Made by a program: the position numbers and the translations under genes | Part shown: piece after piece, positions 8,356 to 16,863 of the stretch | Layout: every line of letters begins with the position of its first letter | How positions within the stretch are numbered: position 1 is the stretch's first letter | Source: Bacilli bacterium | Lineage (GTDB): Bacteria; Bacillota_I; Bacilli_A; RF39; UBA660 | Assembly (NCBI GenBank): GCA_017612805.1 | Contig: JAGAFD010000003.1 | Location: forward strand, 96,883-160,882 | Direction: 5' to 3' | DNA: 64,000 nucleotides | The notes under the pieces: model-generated | Seen by the model: only the letters and a program-made list of their open reading frames with translations | The model's database searches: none | Told to the model about the DNA's origin: nothing

Positions 8356-9294
8356 ATGAAATTAGGAGAAAAGATTTATAAATTAAGAAAAGCTAAAAAA
8401 TTATCTCAAGAAGAATTAGGTGAAAAACTAGATGTTACTAGACAAACTATTTCTAATTGGGAATTAGGTGAAACTAATCCAAACCCAGAACAATTAAAAA
8501 AACTATCTCAAGAATTAAATATCTCAATTGATGAATTATTAGATAATGATTTAAAAGATGTCATAATTGAAAAAGTATCAAATACTGAAAGTATTACTAA
8601 ATTAACATTTGATTTTATTAAAGGTTTTTTAATTGCCCTTGGTTTAGTAGTTGTTTTATTATTTGGTTTAATCTTAGTTTATATGGTAAAGAAAACTGAT
8701 AATGCTAAGAAAACGACTATTGAAGAATCAATATATTGTAATATTTATGATGAGTTTCATAGTTTAGGAATGACTTATTATGAAGAAACCGGTGAAATTA
8801 TTGAAGCAGGTGGAGATACTTATTTTACGGATGTATTAGAGTTAGAAAAATATCATGATGCTCATCAAATTTTTAATATTATTAATGATTATGTTAAGAA
8901 AAATAATGGTAGTTGTACAAGATTTGTTAATCGCGATTTAAGTTCTTTAGTAGAATTATCTATTAAAGATAATACTTTAACAAATACTTCAGCAACCCTT
9001 ATTTTAAGAAAAATTAGTGATGATAATTTTGGCTTTGATTTTGGGGAAACTTATTATTTAGAAGTATATGATTATGATAATAATAAGTGGAACTCAGTAA
9101 GTGAAAAATGTAGTAACTGTGCTTTTAATGCTATTGGTTATCATATTGATAAACGCCATGATAAAGAATTAAAAGTCAATTGGGAAATGATGTATGGTAA
9201 ATTAGATAAGGGATTATATCGTATTGTAAAACCAATCAGTTTTGATTTTAATCTAGATGAGTTTTATCTATATGCTGAATTTGAAATAGACTAG
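8356..9294 (+). CDS. XRE-family HTH regulator with a membrane segment
   Basis: 312 residues from ATG 8356, chosen because AAAGGAGA stands 6 nt before it; an in-frame ATG at 8332 has no such site. Residues 1-65 form a Cro/CI-type helix-turn-helix (LSQEELGEKLDVTRQTISNWE is the recognition region). One transmembrane helix lies at about 83-108, followed by an extracellular domain of about 200 residues without a recognised fold. Membrane-tethered XRE proteins of this layout are common in Firmicutes, and the outer domain may sense a ligand (inference). The stop codon sits in the terminator stem. Confidence -1.
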   Translation: MKLGEKIYKLRKAKKLSQEELGEKLDVTRQTISNWELGETNPNPEQLKKLSQELNISIDELLDNDLKDVIIEKVSNTESITKLTFDFIKGFLIALGLVVVLLFGLILVYMVKKTDNAKKTTIEESIYCNIYDEFHSLGMTYYEETGEIIEAGGDTYFTDVLELEKYHDAHQIFNIINDYVKKNNGSCTRFVNRDLSSLVELSIKDNTLTNTSATLILRKISDDNFGFDFGETYYLEVYDYDNNKWNSVSEKCSNCAFNAIGYHIDKRHDKELKVNWEMMYGKLDKGLYRIVKPISFDFNLDEFYLYAEFEID

Positions 9295-9310
9295 ATATTC
9301 TAGTCTTTTT
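9288..9310 (+). terminator. Rho-independent terminator including the stop codon
   Basis: Seven-bp stem 9288-9294 with 9300-9306, 5-nt loop, then a T-run. Confidence -1.
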
Positions 9311-9341
9311 TATTATATAATTTAAATGTAATTAAAAATTA

Positions 9342-9441
9342 ATGACAATTTATTTAATTAGTGTTAAAATAGTTTTTACATTTAGAGAATAATATGGTAT
9401 TTAAATGTTTTAGTAACAGAGGAGCTATGAATTTTACATGA
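9342..9441 (+). promoter_or_regulatory. Promoter and four-codon upstream ORF
   Basis: ATGACA (9342-9347), 17-nt spacer, TAAAAT (9365-9370). A GAGGAG Shine-Dalgarno (9419-9424) precedes ATG 9427, which opens a 4-codon frame (MNFT then TGA 9439-9441). That TGA overlaps the ATG of the next gene (9438) as ATGA, so translation of the main gene may be coupled to the upstream frame. Confidence -1.
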
Positions 9442-10121
9442 AAGTAAATGCTAAAAAGGAAGAAAAAATCATTAACCAGGTTGTTGATACATTAGGAATT
9501 AAATATCATCCTTATGATGTATTAAGTTCAGTTATGAATTCATCAAATTTAATTTGTTTTACTATTCAAAAAAACTTAATTTATTTTTACCCAAGAAATG
9601 ATGGATCGGTAAAAAATGCTTGTATTTTTTCAAATAATAATCGGGTAATTACTAATGAACATAATTTTCAAGAAATAACCAATTTAGATGAAATCTTAAT
9701 TGAAATGGTACGGATATATAATATTGCTTTAGATGAAAATATTGTTTTAGATCCATATGCATTTATGCTAGAATTAACACCACCCCTTAATAAAGAATAT
9801 CATGGTAATGGAACTCTTGTATTATCGGATAAAGCAATTGTTTCTAAAAGCTTAGGGCGTTTAGCTATTAAAGATGCTCAAAAAGAATATATCAATCATT
9901 TCCTTGATCATTTTATGGGATGGAACTTTGGTGTTTCAATTAATCGTAATGAAGAGTTAAGAGAAGATTTAAATGAATTAAATAAAAGGGTTATTAAATT
10001 AGGTATAAGAAAATATGCCGGACCAGGGAGAAATATTATCGGTTCGGAACACGAAGCCCATAATGGCTTACAAACCTATAATCTTCCTTTAGATATGAAT
10101 AAGTACTTAAAATTAAAGTAA
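9438..10121 (+). CDS. Conserved-looking hypothetical protein
   Basis: 227 residues, soluble, no signal peptide and no motif I recognise. A hydrophobic strand-rich centre (LICFTIQKNLIYFYP, about 38-52) and a C-terminal GPGRNIIGSEHE segment (about 195-206) stand out. The start at 9438 overlaps the stop of a 4-codon frame that has the better-placed Shine-Dalgarno. Function unknown. Confidence -1.
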   Translation: MKVNAKKEEKIINQVVDTLGIKYHPYDVLSSVMNSSNLICFTIQKNLIYFYPRNDGSVKNACIFSNNNRVITNEHNFQEITNLDEILIEMVRIYNIALDENIVLDPYAFMLELTPPLNKEYHGNGTLVLSDKAIVSKSLGRLAIKDAQKEYINHFLDHFMGWNFGVSINRNEELREDLNELNKRVIKLGIRKYAGPGRNIIGSEHEAHNGLQTYNLPLDMNKYLKLK

Positions 10122-10158
10122 TTAAATGTATAAAACGTAAAAATAATATCAAGAAAAC

Positions 10159-10196
10159 AGGGATTTTTAAGTAAATCCTTTTTTTAGTGTTATAAT
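10159..10196 (+). promoter_or_regulatory. Terminator followed by extended -10 promoter
   Basis: Stem 10161-10166 with 10173-10178 (extendable by two weaker pairs) and T-run 10179-10185, then TGTTATAAT at 10188-10196 for the dehydrogenase gene. The 36 nt before it show nothing else. Confidence -1.
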
Positions 10197-10221
10197 TATT
10201 ATTGTAAGGGAGTCGATAAAA

Positions 10222-11190
10222 ATGAATTATAAAAAGATTGTAATAATAGGTGGAGGCATCCTAGGAAGTCAAATTGCTTTCCAAACTGCTTATTCTGGAT
10301 TTGATGTAACCGTATTAATCCATGAAAATGATGATCGTAATGCGATTAAAAAAAGTTTTAATAAATTAGCTAATACTTATGTTGAAACTATTAATGCAAT
10401 GGCTTCAAAAGATGGTATTGATAACTGGGCAAGGGGAATTGCTGAAGTAGATAGCTTTGATAAGAAAGCTTGCTTAGATCAAGTTGATAGGGCTTTAGCA
10501 AGTATTGAAATTACTACTAGCCAAGAAGAAGCTTTAGCTAATGCCGATTTAGTAATTGAATCAATTACCGAAAATATTGATGTTAAAAAAGCTTTATATG
10601 AAGAGATTGCACCAAAGCTTGAAGAAAAGACGGTTATTGTAACTAACTCATCAACGCTATTACCATCAAAGTTAGCGCCTTCTACAAAAAGACCTGAAAA
10701 ATTCTTAGCACTACATTTTGCTAACCATATTTGGAAAAATAATATTGCCGAAGTAATGGGTCATGATAATACTGAACAAAAGTATTTTGATGAAATTGTT
10801 GCTTTTGCAAAAAGCATTCATATGGTACCACTTGCTGCTTTAGAAGAAAAATCTGGTTATTTACTAAATTCAATGTTAGTACCATTCTTATTATCCGCAA
10901 TGGATTTACTTGCAAATGGTGTATCTGATGCCGAAACGATTGATAAAGCATGGACTTTAGGTACGGGTGCGCCAAATGGACCATTTGAGATTTTAGATGT
11001 TGTTGGTTTAATAACTGCTAGAAATATTGTTTTAGCTTATCAAAAAGTACCTAATATCTTTGATCCATTATTAAAGAAAATGATGTTACCATATAACTTC
11101 GATGGTATGTTAAAAATATTAGATGAATATATTGATGCTGGAAAACTAGGTAAAGCTAGTGGTGAAGGCTTCTATAAATATGATCGCTAA
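10222..11190 (+). CDS. 3-hydroxyacyl-CoA dehydrogenase-family protein
   Basis: 322 residues. The N-terminal Rossmann domain begins with VIIGGGILGSQIA (residues 7-19), the NAD-binding glycine pattern of the family; VTNSSTLLPS (about 140-149) and the ALHFANH segment fit the catalytic region around the His of 3-hydroxybutyryl-CoA dehydrogenases, and the C-terminal helical domain (from about 205) has the expected size. The usual acid substrate is 3-hydroxybutyryl-CoA, but no beta-oxidation or butyrate genes adjoin, so another hydroxyacid is possible. Monocistronic: own extended -10 promoter upstream, terminator downstream. Confidence -1.
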   Translation: MNYKKIVIIGGGILGSQIAFQTAYSGFDVTVLIHENDDRNAIKKSFNKLANTYVETINAMASKDGIDNWARGIAEVDSFDKKACLDQVDRALASIEITTSQEEALANADLVIESITENIDVKKALYEEIAPKLEEKTVIVTNSSTLLPSKLAPSTKRPEKFLALHFANHIWKNNIAEVMGHDNTEQKYFDEIVAFAKSIHMVPLAALEEKSGYLLNSMLVPFLLSAMDLLANGVSDAETIDKAWTLGTGAPNGPFEILDVVGLITARNIVLAYQKVPNIFDPLLKKMMLPYNFDGMLKILDEYIDAGKLGKASGEGFYKYDR

Positions 11191-11251
11191 TTGACAATTT
11201 TTAAAAATAATTGTATGATAAAGCCCGGATTAAATGAAAGGGGCTTTTTTT
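11191..11251 (+). promoter_or_regulatory. Promoter overlapped by the upstream gene's terminator
   Basis: TTGACA (11191-11196), 17-nt spacer, TATGAT (11214-11219). A terminator hairpin for the upstream gene uses 11220-11226 with 11241-11247 plus T-run. The right arm AAGGGG is also the Shine-Dalgarno of the gene starting at 11252, so one element ends one transcript and starts the next gene's translation. Confidence -1.
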
Positions 11252-11935
11252 ATGTTAAAAGTTTATCAAACTTCTAAAAAATTAGAAAATGCGGTTATTA
11301 ATATTGAAGCATTACAAAAAGAATTAGCAGTATACGAGGTAATGGAAAGAAGTATTCTTAATCGCTTTAAAGAAGTAAATTCTATTAAAAGTATGAATAC
11401 TGAAGAATTAAGAATATTAGTATATATTGAACGTTTAAGATATGAATTAGCTAAGAATAATCTTGATAAAACTTATGAAGAATATCGTTTAAATAAGGAT
11501 AATAATCCAAAGAATGCTTATGAATTATTTACTTATACAATGAATAACAAACTGGGTTATTTAAAAGTAGAAGAATTATATCAATATTATTTAGATATAC
11601 AAAGTAAAAGTGAAAATAAGTCATTTATGAAAGATTTTATTCATAGTATTGATTATTATTTAAACTATATTTATGCTAACAAAAAACTACCAATTTCTGA
11701 GGAAGAATTAGCCAAGTTTAAAAAATATCATAGTTATTTCCAATGTCGTTATGAATTTGAATATACTGCTAATTATTCCCTTGAAACTAGTTTTAAAGAT
11801 GATTTAAAAAACGATGCATTTAAAACTAATCATAATCCCAAATTATCATATATTGATAATATTAATGAATTTAATCCTGAAACATGTAAAGCTTTATTAT
11901 ATTCATGTATAAAAAAGCGTTTAAAAACATATTAA
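11252..11935 (+). CDS. Hypothetical helical protein
   Basis: 227 residues from ATG 11252, taken because AAAGGGG stands 8 nt before it; an ATG at 11234 would start inside the terminator stem. Charged and mostly helical, with probable coiled-coil sections at about 6-75 and 95-130. No membrane segment or known motif. Monocistronic, ahead of rplS. Function unknown. Confidence -1.
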   Translation: MLKVYQTSKKLENAVINIEALQKELAVYEVMERSILNRFKEVNSIKSMNTEELRILVYIERLRYELAKNNLDKTYEEYRLNKDNNPKNAYELFTYTMNNKLGYLKVEELYQYYLDIQSKSENKSFMKDFIHSIDYYLNYIYANKKLPISEEELAKFKKYHSYFQCRYEFEYTANYSLETSFKDDLKNDAFKTNHNPKLSYIDNINEFNPETCKALLYSCIKKRLKTY

Positions 11936-11938
11936 TAC

Positions 11939-12046
11939 TTGCTATTTATAAGGTTTTTTGGTACAATGAATGTGCTTTATGAAAAAAGCAATAATCCGCT
12001 GGATATTTATCTATGATTTGGAAGATATAAAGAAAGGATGATCGTG
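11939..12046 (+). promoter_or_regulatory. rplS promoter and structured leader (L19-leader candidate)
   Basis: TTGCTA (11939-11944), 17-nt spacer, TACAAT (11962-11967), giving a leader of about 73 nt. It contains a GTGCTTT...AAAGCA hairpin (about 11972-11990) and a second short stem around ATCCGCTGGAT. Firmicutes rplS genes are known to carry an L19-binding leader; this matches in position and size, but I could not test the consensus. Confidence -1.
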
Positions 12047-12388
12047 ATGGCTAACTTAGTTGATAAAATCAACAAAAAGCATGAAAGAAAAGACATTCCT
12101 GAATTTCGTGTAGGTGACACTGTACGTGTTGACTTATGGGTAAAAGAAGGAAAAAAAGAAAGAATTCAAGCTTTTGAAGGGATCGTAACTAGCCGTAAAG
12201 GTGGAAGTGTTAATGAAACATTCTCTGTATATAAAAAGAGTGGTTCAATTGGTGTAACAAGAATTATTCCAGTAAATGCTCCAACTATTGACAAAATTGT
12301 TGTTGTAAAGAAAGGTAAAGTTAGAAGATCTAAATTAAACTTCTTAAAAGGATTAAAGAAGGATTACAAAACTAAAGAAAGAAATTAA
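12047..12388 (+). CDS. rplS: 50S ribosomal protein L19
   Basis: 113 residues from ATG 12047, preceded by AAAGGATG; the earlier GTG-type start at 12038 is not supported by family length. Contains the L19 core FRVGDTVRVDLWV, then IQAFEGIVTSRKGG and the conserved arginine-rich loop ending with RVIPVNAPTID-like and KVRRSKLNFLKG segments. L19 sits at the 30S-50S interface. It is followed by lepB, an order common in Firmicutes, although a terminator separates them. Confidence -1.
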   Translation: MANLVDKINKKHERKDIPEFRVGDTVRVDLWVKEGKKERIQAFEGIVTSRKGGSVNETFSVYKKSGSIGVTRIIPVNAPTIDKIVVVKKGKVRRSKLNFLKGLKKDYKTKERN

Positions 12389-12410
12389 GATTTAATCTTA
12401 ATTTTTTTTT
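12384..12410 (+). terminator. Rho-independent terminator after rplS
   Basis: Eight-bp stem 12384-12391 with 12395-12402, TTA loop, T-run to 12410. The rplS stop codon lies in the stem. Confidence -1.
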
Positions 12411-12442
12411 GTGTTTATGATATCATTATAGTGGTGATGATC

Positions 12443-12967
12443 ATGGATGAACAAATAGAAAATAATAATAAAAAAAAGAGTGTATGGTATAAAGATATAA
12501 TCGGTTATTTAATAATTATCGTTATCGTTATTTTAATTCGTACCTTTATTTTTACCCCAGCCGTAGTAGATGGTCCTTCGATGGAACCAACTCTTAAAAC
12601 TAAAGAATGGTTAGTAGTTTTAAAATTTACTAAGATTAAGAAAAATGATGTTATTGTATTTAAATATAATAAAAAACATTTAGTTAAAAGAGTAATAGGT
12701 CTTCCTGGTGATACGATTGAATGTATTGATGGACAAATCTATATTAATGATAAACATTTTGAAGATGAATTTAATATTGAAGATAATTCATGTACTGGTA
12801 AAATCATTTTAAATGATGATGAATATTTTGTATTAGGTGATAATCGTGAAGTTAGTATGGATTCAAGAATGATTGGACCTATTAAAAAAGATCAAATTCT
12901 AGGAACATCTAACTTTAGATTATTTCCAATTAAAAAGATTGGTAAATTTAATAAAGCTAAGGATTAA
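12443..12967 (+). CDS. lepB: Signal peptidase I
   Basis: 174 residues from ATG 12443 (GGTGAT Shine-Dalgarno 5 nt before). One N-terminal membrane anchor (about 18-38), then box B with the catalytic Ser46 in GPSMEPTL, box D with the general-base Lys82 in HLVKRVIGLPGD, and box E GDNREVSMDSR. It is the short, single-anchor Gram-positive (SipS) type. It cleaves signal peptides from secreted proteins on the outer membrane face. The alpha/beta hydrolase gene follows 2 nt later, so they are co-transcribed. Confidence -1.
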   Translation: MDEQIENNNKKKSVWYKDIIGYLIIIVIVILIRTFIFTPAVVDGPSMEPTLKTKEWLVVLKFTKIKKNDVIVFKYNKKHLVKRVIGLPGDTIECIDGQIYINDKHFEDEFNIEDNSCTGKIILNDDEYFVLGDNREVSMDSRMIGPIKKDQILGTSNFRLFPIKKIGKFNKAKD

Positions 12968-12969
12968 AT

Positions 12970-13776
12970 ATGGCAAATAAAACAAGTATTACAATTAAAT
13001 TGGATGATATTTCCATTGACTATCTAACTTTTGGTAATGGCAAAAAGCACTTAATAATCATTCCTGGTGTTGGGGATGCTTTATTGAATGTTAAAAATCT
13101 TGCTAATTTTTATAAAAATAAATATAAAATGTTTAAAGATTATTATAAAATAACGGTTATTAGTCGTAGAAATAATATGCCAGCTAATTTTACTACTTTA
13201 GATATGGCACAAGATATCATTAAGTTATTAGAACATTTAAATATTAATGAAGTTGATTTAATGGGAATTTCCCAAGGGGGAATGATTGCTCAATTAATTG
13301 CTATAAAAAAGCCGGAATTAGTTAATAAATTAGTATTAATTGTAACAGCACCTTGTATTAATAAAACGATGGAATATGGTGTTAATAACTGGCTTAAAAT
13401 GATTGATAATCAAGAATATAAGTTGTTATTAAAAGATACGGCATTAAAAACTTATGTTAGTAGAAATACTAAAAAGTATTTAAAAATGTTTGAGTTATAT
13501 ACTAAACTATTAAATAAAAAAGCTTATGAAAAATATCAAATAATGTTAAAAGCTTGTTTAAAACATAATACTTTAAAAGAATTAAATAATATTAAAGCGG
13601 ATACATATATTATTGGAGCTAAATTAGATCAAGTTGTGGGATTTGAAGGCTCGGTATTATTAAAAGATGGTATTAAAAAAGCTAAATTAAAACTATATGA
13701 AGATTATTCACATGGTGTTTATAATGAAGTTAAAGATTTTAACAAAGATGTTTTAACATTTCTAAGGGGAAAATAA
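12970..13776 (+). CDS. Alpha/beta hydrolase
   Basis: 268 residues. Visible triad: nucleophile Ser in GISQGG (about 98-103), acid Asp in GAKLDQV (about 219-225) and His in YSHGVY (about 247-252); oxyanion region IIPGVGD near 30-36. No signal peptide. Substrate unknown. It follows lepB by 2 nt and precedes the next gene by 1 nt, an operon lepB - hydrolase - two small unknowns. Confidence -1.
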   Translation: MANKTSITIKLDDISIDYLTFGNGKKHLIIIPGVGDALLNVKNLANFYKNKYKMFKDYYKITVISRRNNMPANFTTLDMAQDIIKLLEHLNINEVDLMGISQGGMIAQLIAIKKPELVNKLVLIVTAPCINKTMEYGVNNWLKMIDNQEYKLLLKDTALKTYVSRNTKKYLKMFELYTKLLNKKAYEKYQIMLKACLKHNTLKELNNIKADTYIIGAKLDQVVGFEGSVLLKDGIKKAKLKLYEDYSHGVYNEVKDFNKDVLTFLRGK

Positions 13777-13777
13777 A

Positions 13778-14266
13778 ATGGATGAGAATATAAAAAATAG
13801 TATTAAAGCTAGAAAAGAAGCATTTACTAATGCTTATATTATCGAAGATCAATCACTATTAAAAATGATTGATGATTTATTTAATAAGATTAATGAATTT
13901 GGCACTACTTGTCGTGATGTAATGGATTTTGAAACTAAGTTTGCTATTAGTCCACTTAATCAAGAATATATTGATTTATTTACTAAAATAGCAACTACTT
14001 CTAAACCAATTATTTATGAAAGTAATGAGGATGTTAAAAGTGATGCAGAATATTTAAAAGATGAAATCATGGATGATTTAAAATATGCATCTAAAGAAAT
14101 AACCCGTCCAGTAAGAAGAAATATTAAAGCAAAATTATATGATAAAGTAAGGGATATACCAGGCGTTAGCCAAGTAATGCTTGCAAAGCAATATCATGAT
14201 TTAGGTAAAAGTATTACTGGTGGATATCAAAACGATGATGAGGAAGATGAAAATGAAACAGAATAA
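13778..14266 (+). CDS. Hypothetical helical protein of the lepB operon
   Basis: 162 residues, all-helical by composition, with an acidic C-terminal tail (DDEEDENETE). No recognised domain; the general size and helical pattern are reminiscent of YlbF-type proteins but the match is weak. The last 14 bases overlap the next gene, suggesting coupled translation. Confidence -1.
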   Translation: MDENIKNSIKARKEAFTNAYIIEDQSLLKMIDDLFNKINEFGTTCRDVMDFETKFAISPLNQEYIDLFTKIATTSKPIIYESNEDVKSDAEYLKDEIMDDLKYASKEITRPVRRNIKAKLYDKVRDIPGVSQVMLAKQYHDLGKSITGGYQNDDEEDENETE

Positions 14267-14588
14267 GTTATATCAAGTACCAGAAACTTTTAATAGTAAT
14301 TTATTATATGTTGCTAATATTAACCATTATGTGATTAATCAAAATGGGACTAAAGAAGTAGTAACATTAAATAATAAATTATTATTTGTTACTGTTGGTG
14401 ATAATATCTACCGTGAGATTTTTAGTGGAATTATTGTTAATAATAATAACCAAGATATCAATTTTTTGACGGACATAAAATTCTTTAATGACTATTTTCC
14501 CGGATGCTTAAATAATCAAATTCCTAAAATAAGTTTAATCTATATGTTAGATGAAATTAATAATCAAAAATTACTAGAGAAAAAGTAA
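14253..14588 (+). CDS. Hypothetical protein
   Basis: 111 residues from ATG 14253, preceded by GAGGAAG, inside the end of the previous frame. Strand-rich, no signal peptide or recognised motif. Last gene of the lepB operon; about 60 AT-rich bases and a TATAAT at about 14631 follow before the sortase. Confidence -1.
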   Translation: MKQNKLYQVPETFNSNLLYVANINHYVINQNGTKEVVTLNNKLLFVTVGDNIYREIFSGIIVNNNNQDINFLTDIKFFNDYFPGCLNNQIPKISLIYMLDEINNQKLLEKK

Positions 14589-14649
14589 TTTTTTTTATTG
14601 TATATATTTTTTAATTTTGCTAAACTAAAAGTATAATAAGGTGTTAGTT

Positions 14650-15387
14650 ATGAAGTTAAAGAAGAAAGTAAAAATATATATTGCAACGGTTATTTTTTGT
14701 ATATCGGTTATTGGTATTACGTATTCGATAACCAATATTGGTATCTGGGCTTATAGCGTTAAGAAAAATGAGATAATTATTACTGAATTAAAAAAAGAAA
14801 TTATTGTTAATGATGCTAAAACCATTATTAATTTTGATAACTTAAAAAGTAAGAACAGTGATACGGTTGCTTATTTAAAAGTACCTGGTACGAACATTGA
14901 TTATATTGTTTTAAAGGGGAAAGATAATTCCTATTATTTAAAACATAACTTTAATAAAGAATATAATATTGCCGGTTGGATATTTGCTGATTACCATAAT
15001 AGCGTTGATGGAACGGATAAAAACTTAATTATTTATGGCCATAATACTAAAGATAATTCCATGTTTGGTAGTTTAAAAAATATTTTAACCGATAATTATT
15101 ATGATTATGCTTCTAAAGAAATTACTTTTATCACTGAAAAAGGCACATATACTTATGAAGTATTTTCAACTTATGAAGTTAAACCAGAAGAATATTATAT
15201 TAATACTAAATTTGCTAGTGATACTGAGTATGTTGATTTTTTAAATACGATTAGTAATCGTTCACGATATGCATATGACAAAAATTTGGATAAAGATTCA
15301 AAAATTTTAACGCTATCATCTTGTAAGGGTAGTGGAGAAAAGCGTATTGTTTTACATGCAGTATTAACCGGTTTGGAGGAAGAATAA
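14650..15387 (+). CDS. Class B sortase
   Basis: 245 residues from ATG 14650 (AAGGTG Shine-Dalgarno; a GTG at 14641 overlaps it). N-terminal membrane anchor (about 9-37), then the sortase barrel: catalytic His131 in YGHNT, Cys225 in TLSSC, Arg232 in EKRIVLH. Long spacing and GTDKNLIIYGHN are class B features. It attaches proteins with an NPxTN-like signal to peptidoglycan. No substrate gene with a sorting signal adjoins it. A short membrane protein gene follows 1 nt later. Confidence -1.
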   Translation: MKLKKKVKIYIATVIFCISVIGITYSITNIGIWAYSVKKNEIIITELKKEIIVNDAKTIINFDNLKSKNSDTVAYLKVPGTNIDYIVLKGKDNSYYLKHNFNKEYNIAGWIFADYHNSVDGTDKNLIIYGHNTKDNSMFGSLKNILTDNYYDYASKEITFITEKGTYTYEVFSTYEVKPEEYYINTKFASDTEYVDFLNTISNRSRYAYDKNLDKDSKILTLSSCKGSGEKRIVLHAVLTGLEEE

Positions 15388-15388
15388 T

Positions 15389-15652
15389 ATGATTATCATT
15401 ATTAGTTTAATCGTAATTGGTGGTCTTATCAATGGCGCTATTCATGAATCGGAAGGTTTATTAAAAGCTTTAGATAAATTATATGGCGGATTTTATTCAA
15501 TGGCGAGTGTAATTTTATGTGTAGTAGCCTTTTTGTTATATGGTAAAACGGCTATGTTTATTGCGCTTGGGGCCTTTTTAGGATCAGTATTAGTATTTAG
15601 TTTAATCTTTAGTATATTTTATAAATTAATGAAAAATTTGAATAAAGATTGA
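15389..15652 (+). CDS. Small membrane protein
   Basis: 87 residues with two or three predicted membrane helices (about 1-18, 34-52, 56-80). Starts 1 nt after the sortase stop, so it is translated together with it. No recognised family. It could be a sortase partner, but that rests only on position. Confidence -1.
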   Translation: MIIIISLIVIGGLINGAIHESEGLLKALDKLYGGFYSMASVILCVVAFLLYGKTAMFIALGAFLGSVLVFSLIFSIFYKLMKNLNKD

Positions 15653-15697
15653 TATTCCTACTAATTAAGTAGTATAATTAGCTTGTGGTGATTTAAT

Positions 15698-16099
15698 ATG
15701 CATATATCAACTAAAGGACGTTATGCGTTAATTATAATGACAGAACTTGCTAAACATCAAAGCGAAGATAAATATATTACTTTAAAAGAAATAGCTTCTA
15801 ATAATAAATTATCAATTAAATACTTGGAACGAATTATGGGTAGTTTAAATAAAGCTGACTACTTTTTTTCGTCACGCGGTATTGATGGTGGCTATAAGTT
15901 AAAACACGAATTAGCTTACTATAAAATTGGTGATATTATTCGTCTAGCTGAAGGCGATATTAAAGTAGTTGATTGTTTAGGTAATAGTCTTTTTAGCTGT
16001 CCTGCTAAAAAGAAATGTAAGACATATACATTATGGAATGATTTAAATAATTTAATTAACGATTACTTAGATAGTAAAACTTTAGAAGATATTATATAG
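15698..16099 (+). CDS. Rrf2-family Fe-S regulator of the suf operon
   Basis: 133 residues. Winged helix with the family start MHISTKGRYAL and the LSIKYLERI recognition region (about 38-46). Three cysteines at 93, 101 and 107 (VDCLG, FSCPAKKKC) match the cluster-ligand spacing of IscR-type Rrf2 proteins, so Fe-S sensing is likely. It lies 11 nt upstream of sufC and probably controls the operon from the TATAAT at about 15671. Confidence -1.
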   Translation: MHISTKGRYALIIMTELAKHQSEDKYITLKEIASNNKLSIKYLERIMGSLNKADYFFSSRGIDGGYKLKHELAYYKIGDIIRLAEGDIKVVDCLGNSLFSCPAKKKCKTYTLWNDLNNLINDYLDSKTLEDII

Positions 16100-16110
16100 G
16101 AGGAATTAAA

Positions 16111-16863
16111 ATGTTATTAAATATTAATAATTTATATACTAAATCAACTGATGAAGAACAAAAGGCTATTTTAAAAGGACTTAATTTAGCAATTAATCCC
16201 GGTGAAATTCATGTTATTATGGGACCTAATGGTTCTGGCAAATCAACATTAGCTAATACGATTTTTCATTCACCAAAATACGAAATAACTAGTGGAAATA
16301 TCTATTTTGATGGTAATGATATAACTAATAGTAACCCAACAGATATTGCTAAACTAGGTATTTTTATGTCTTTTCAAAATCCGGTAACGATTCCTGGTAT
16401 TACTAATGCCAATTTTTTAACATCATTAATTAAAACTAATATTAATAAAGATATTTCAATTTTTGATGCTCAAAAAATGATTAAAGAGCAAATGAATAAG
16501 TTAGCAATTGATTCTTCATTTTTATCCCGTGAATTTAATGTTGGTTTTTCTGGTGGTGAGAAAAAGAAAAATGAAATCTTACAATTAATGCTTTTAAATC
16601 CTAAATTAGCAATATTAGATGAAACTGATTCAGGCTTAGATGTAGATGCTATTAAAACGGTAAGTAATGGTATTAACTTATTCCATAATGAACAAAATAG
16701 TGTTTTAATTATTACGCATTCTAATAAAATATTAGAAGATTTAAAAGTTGATAAGGTTCATATCTTAGTTGATGGAAAAATTATTAAATCTGGTGATGCT
16801 GCTTTAGCTTTAGAAATTGAAAAAGAAGGATATCAAAAATATAATCATGAAAACAACGATTAA
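16111..16863 (+). CDS. sufC: Fe-S assembly ATPase SufC
   Basis: 250 residues. ABC ATPase: Walker A GPNGSGKST (about 39-47), a signature in the FSGGEKKKNE form typical of SufC (about 149-158), Walker B LAILDETDSGLD (about 168-179) and switch His in ITHSN. SufC drives the SufBCD scaffold that assembles clusters. Its end overlaps the start of sufB by 17 nt. Confidence -1.
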   Translation: MLLNINNLYTKSTDEEQKAILKGLNLAINPGEIHVIMGPNGSGKSTLANTIFHSPKYEITSGNIYFDGNDITNSNPTDIAKLGIFMSFQNPVTIPGITNANFLTSLIKTNINKDISIFDAQKMIKEQMNKLAIDSSFLSREFNVGFSGGEKKKNEILQLMLLNPKLAILDETDSGLDVDAIKTVSNGINLFHNEQNSVLIITHSNKILEDLKVDKVHILVDGKIIKSGDAALALEIEKEGYQKYNHENND

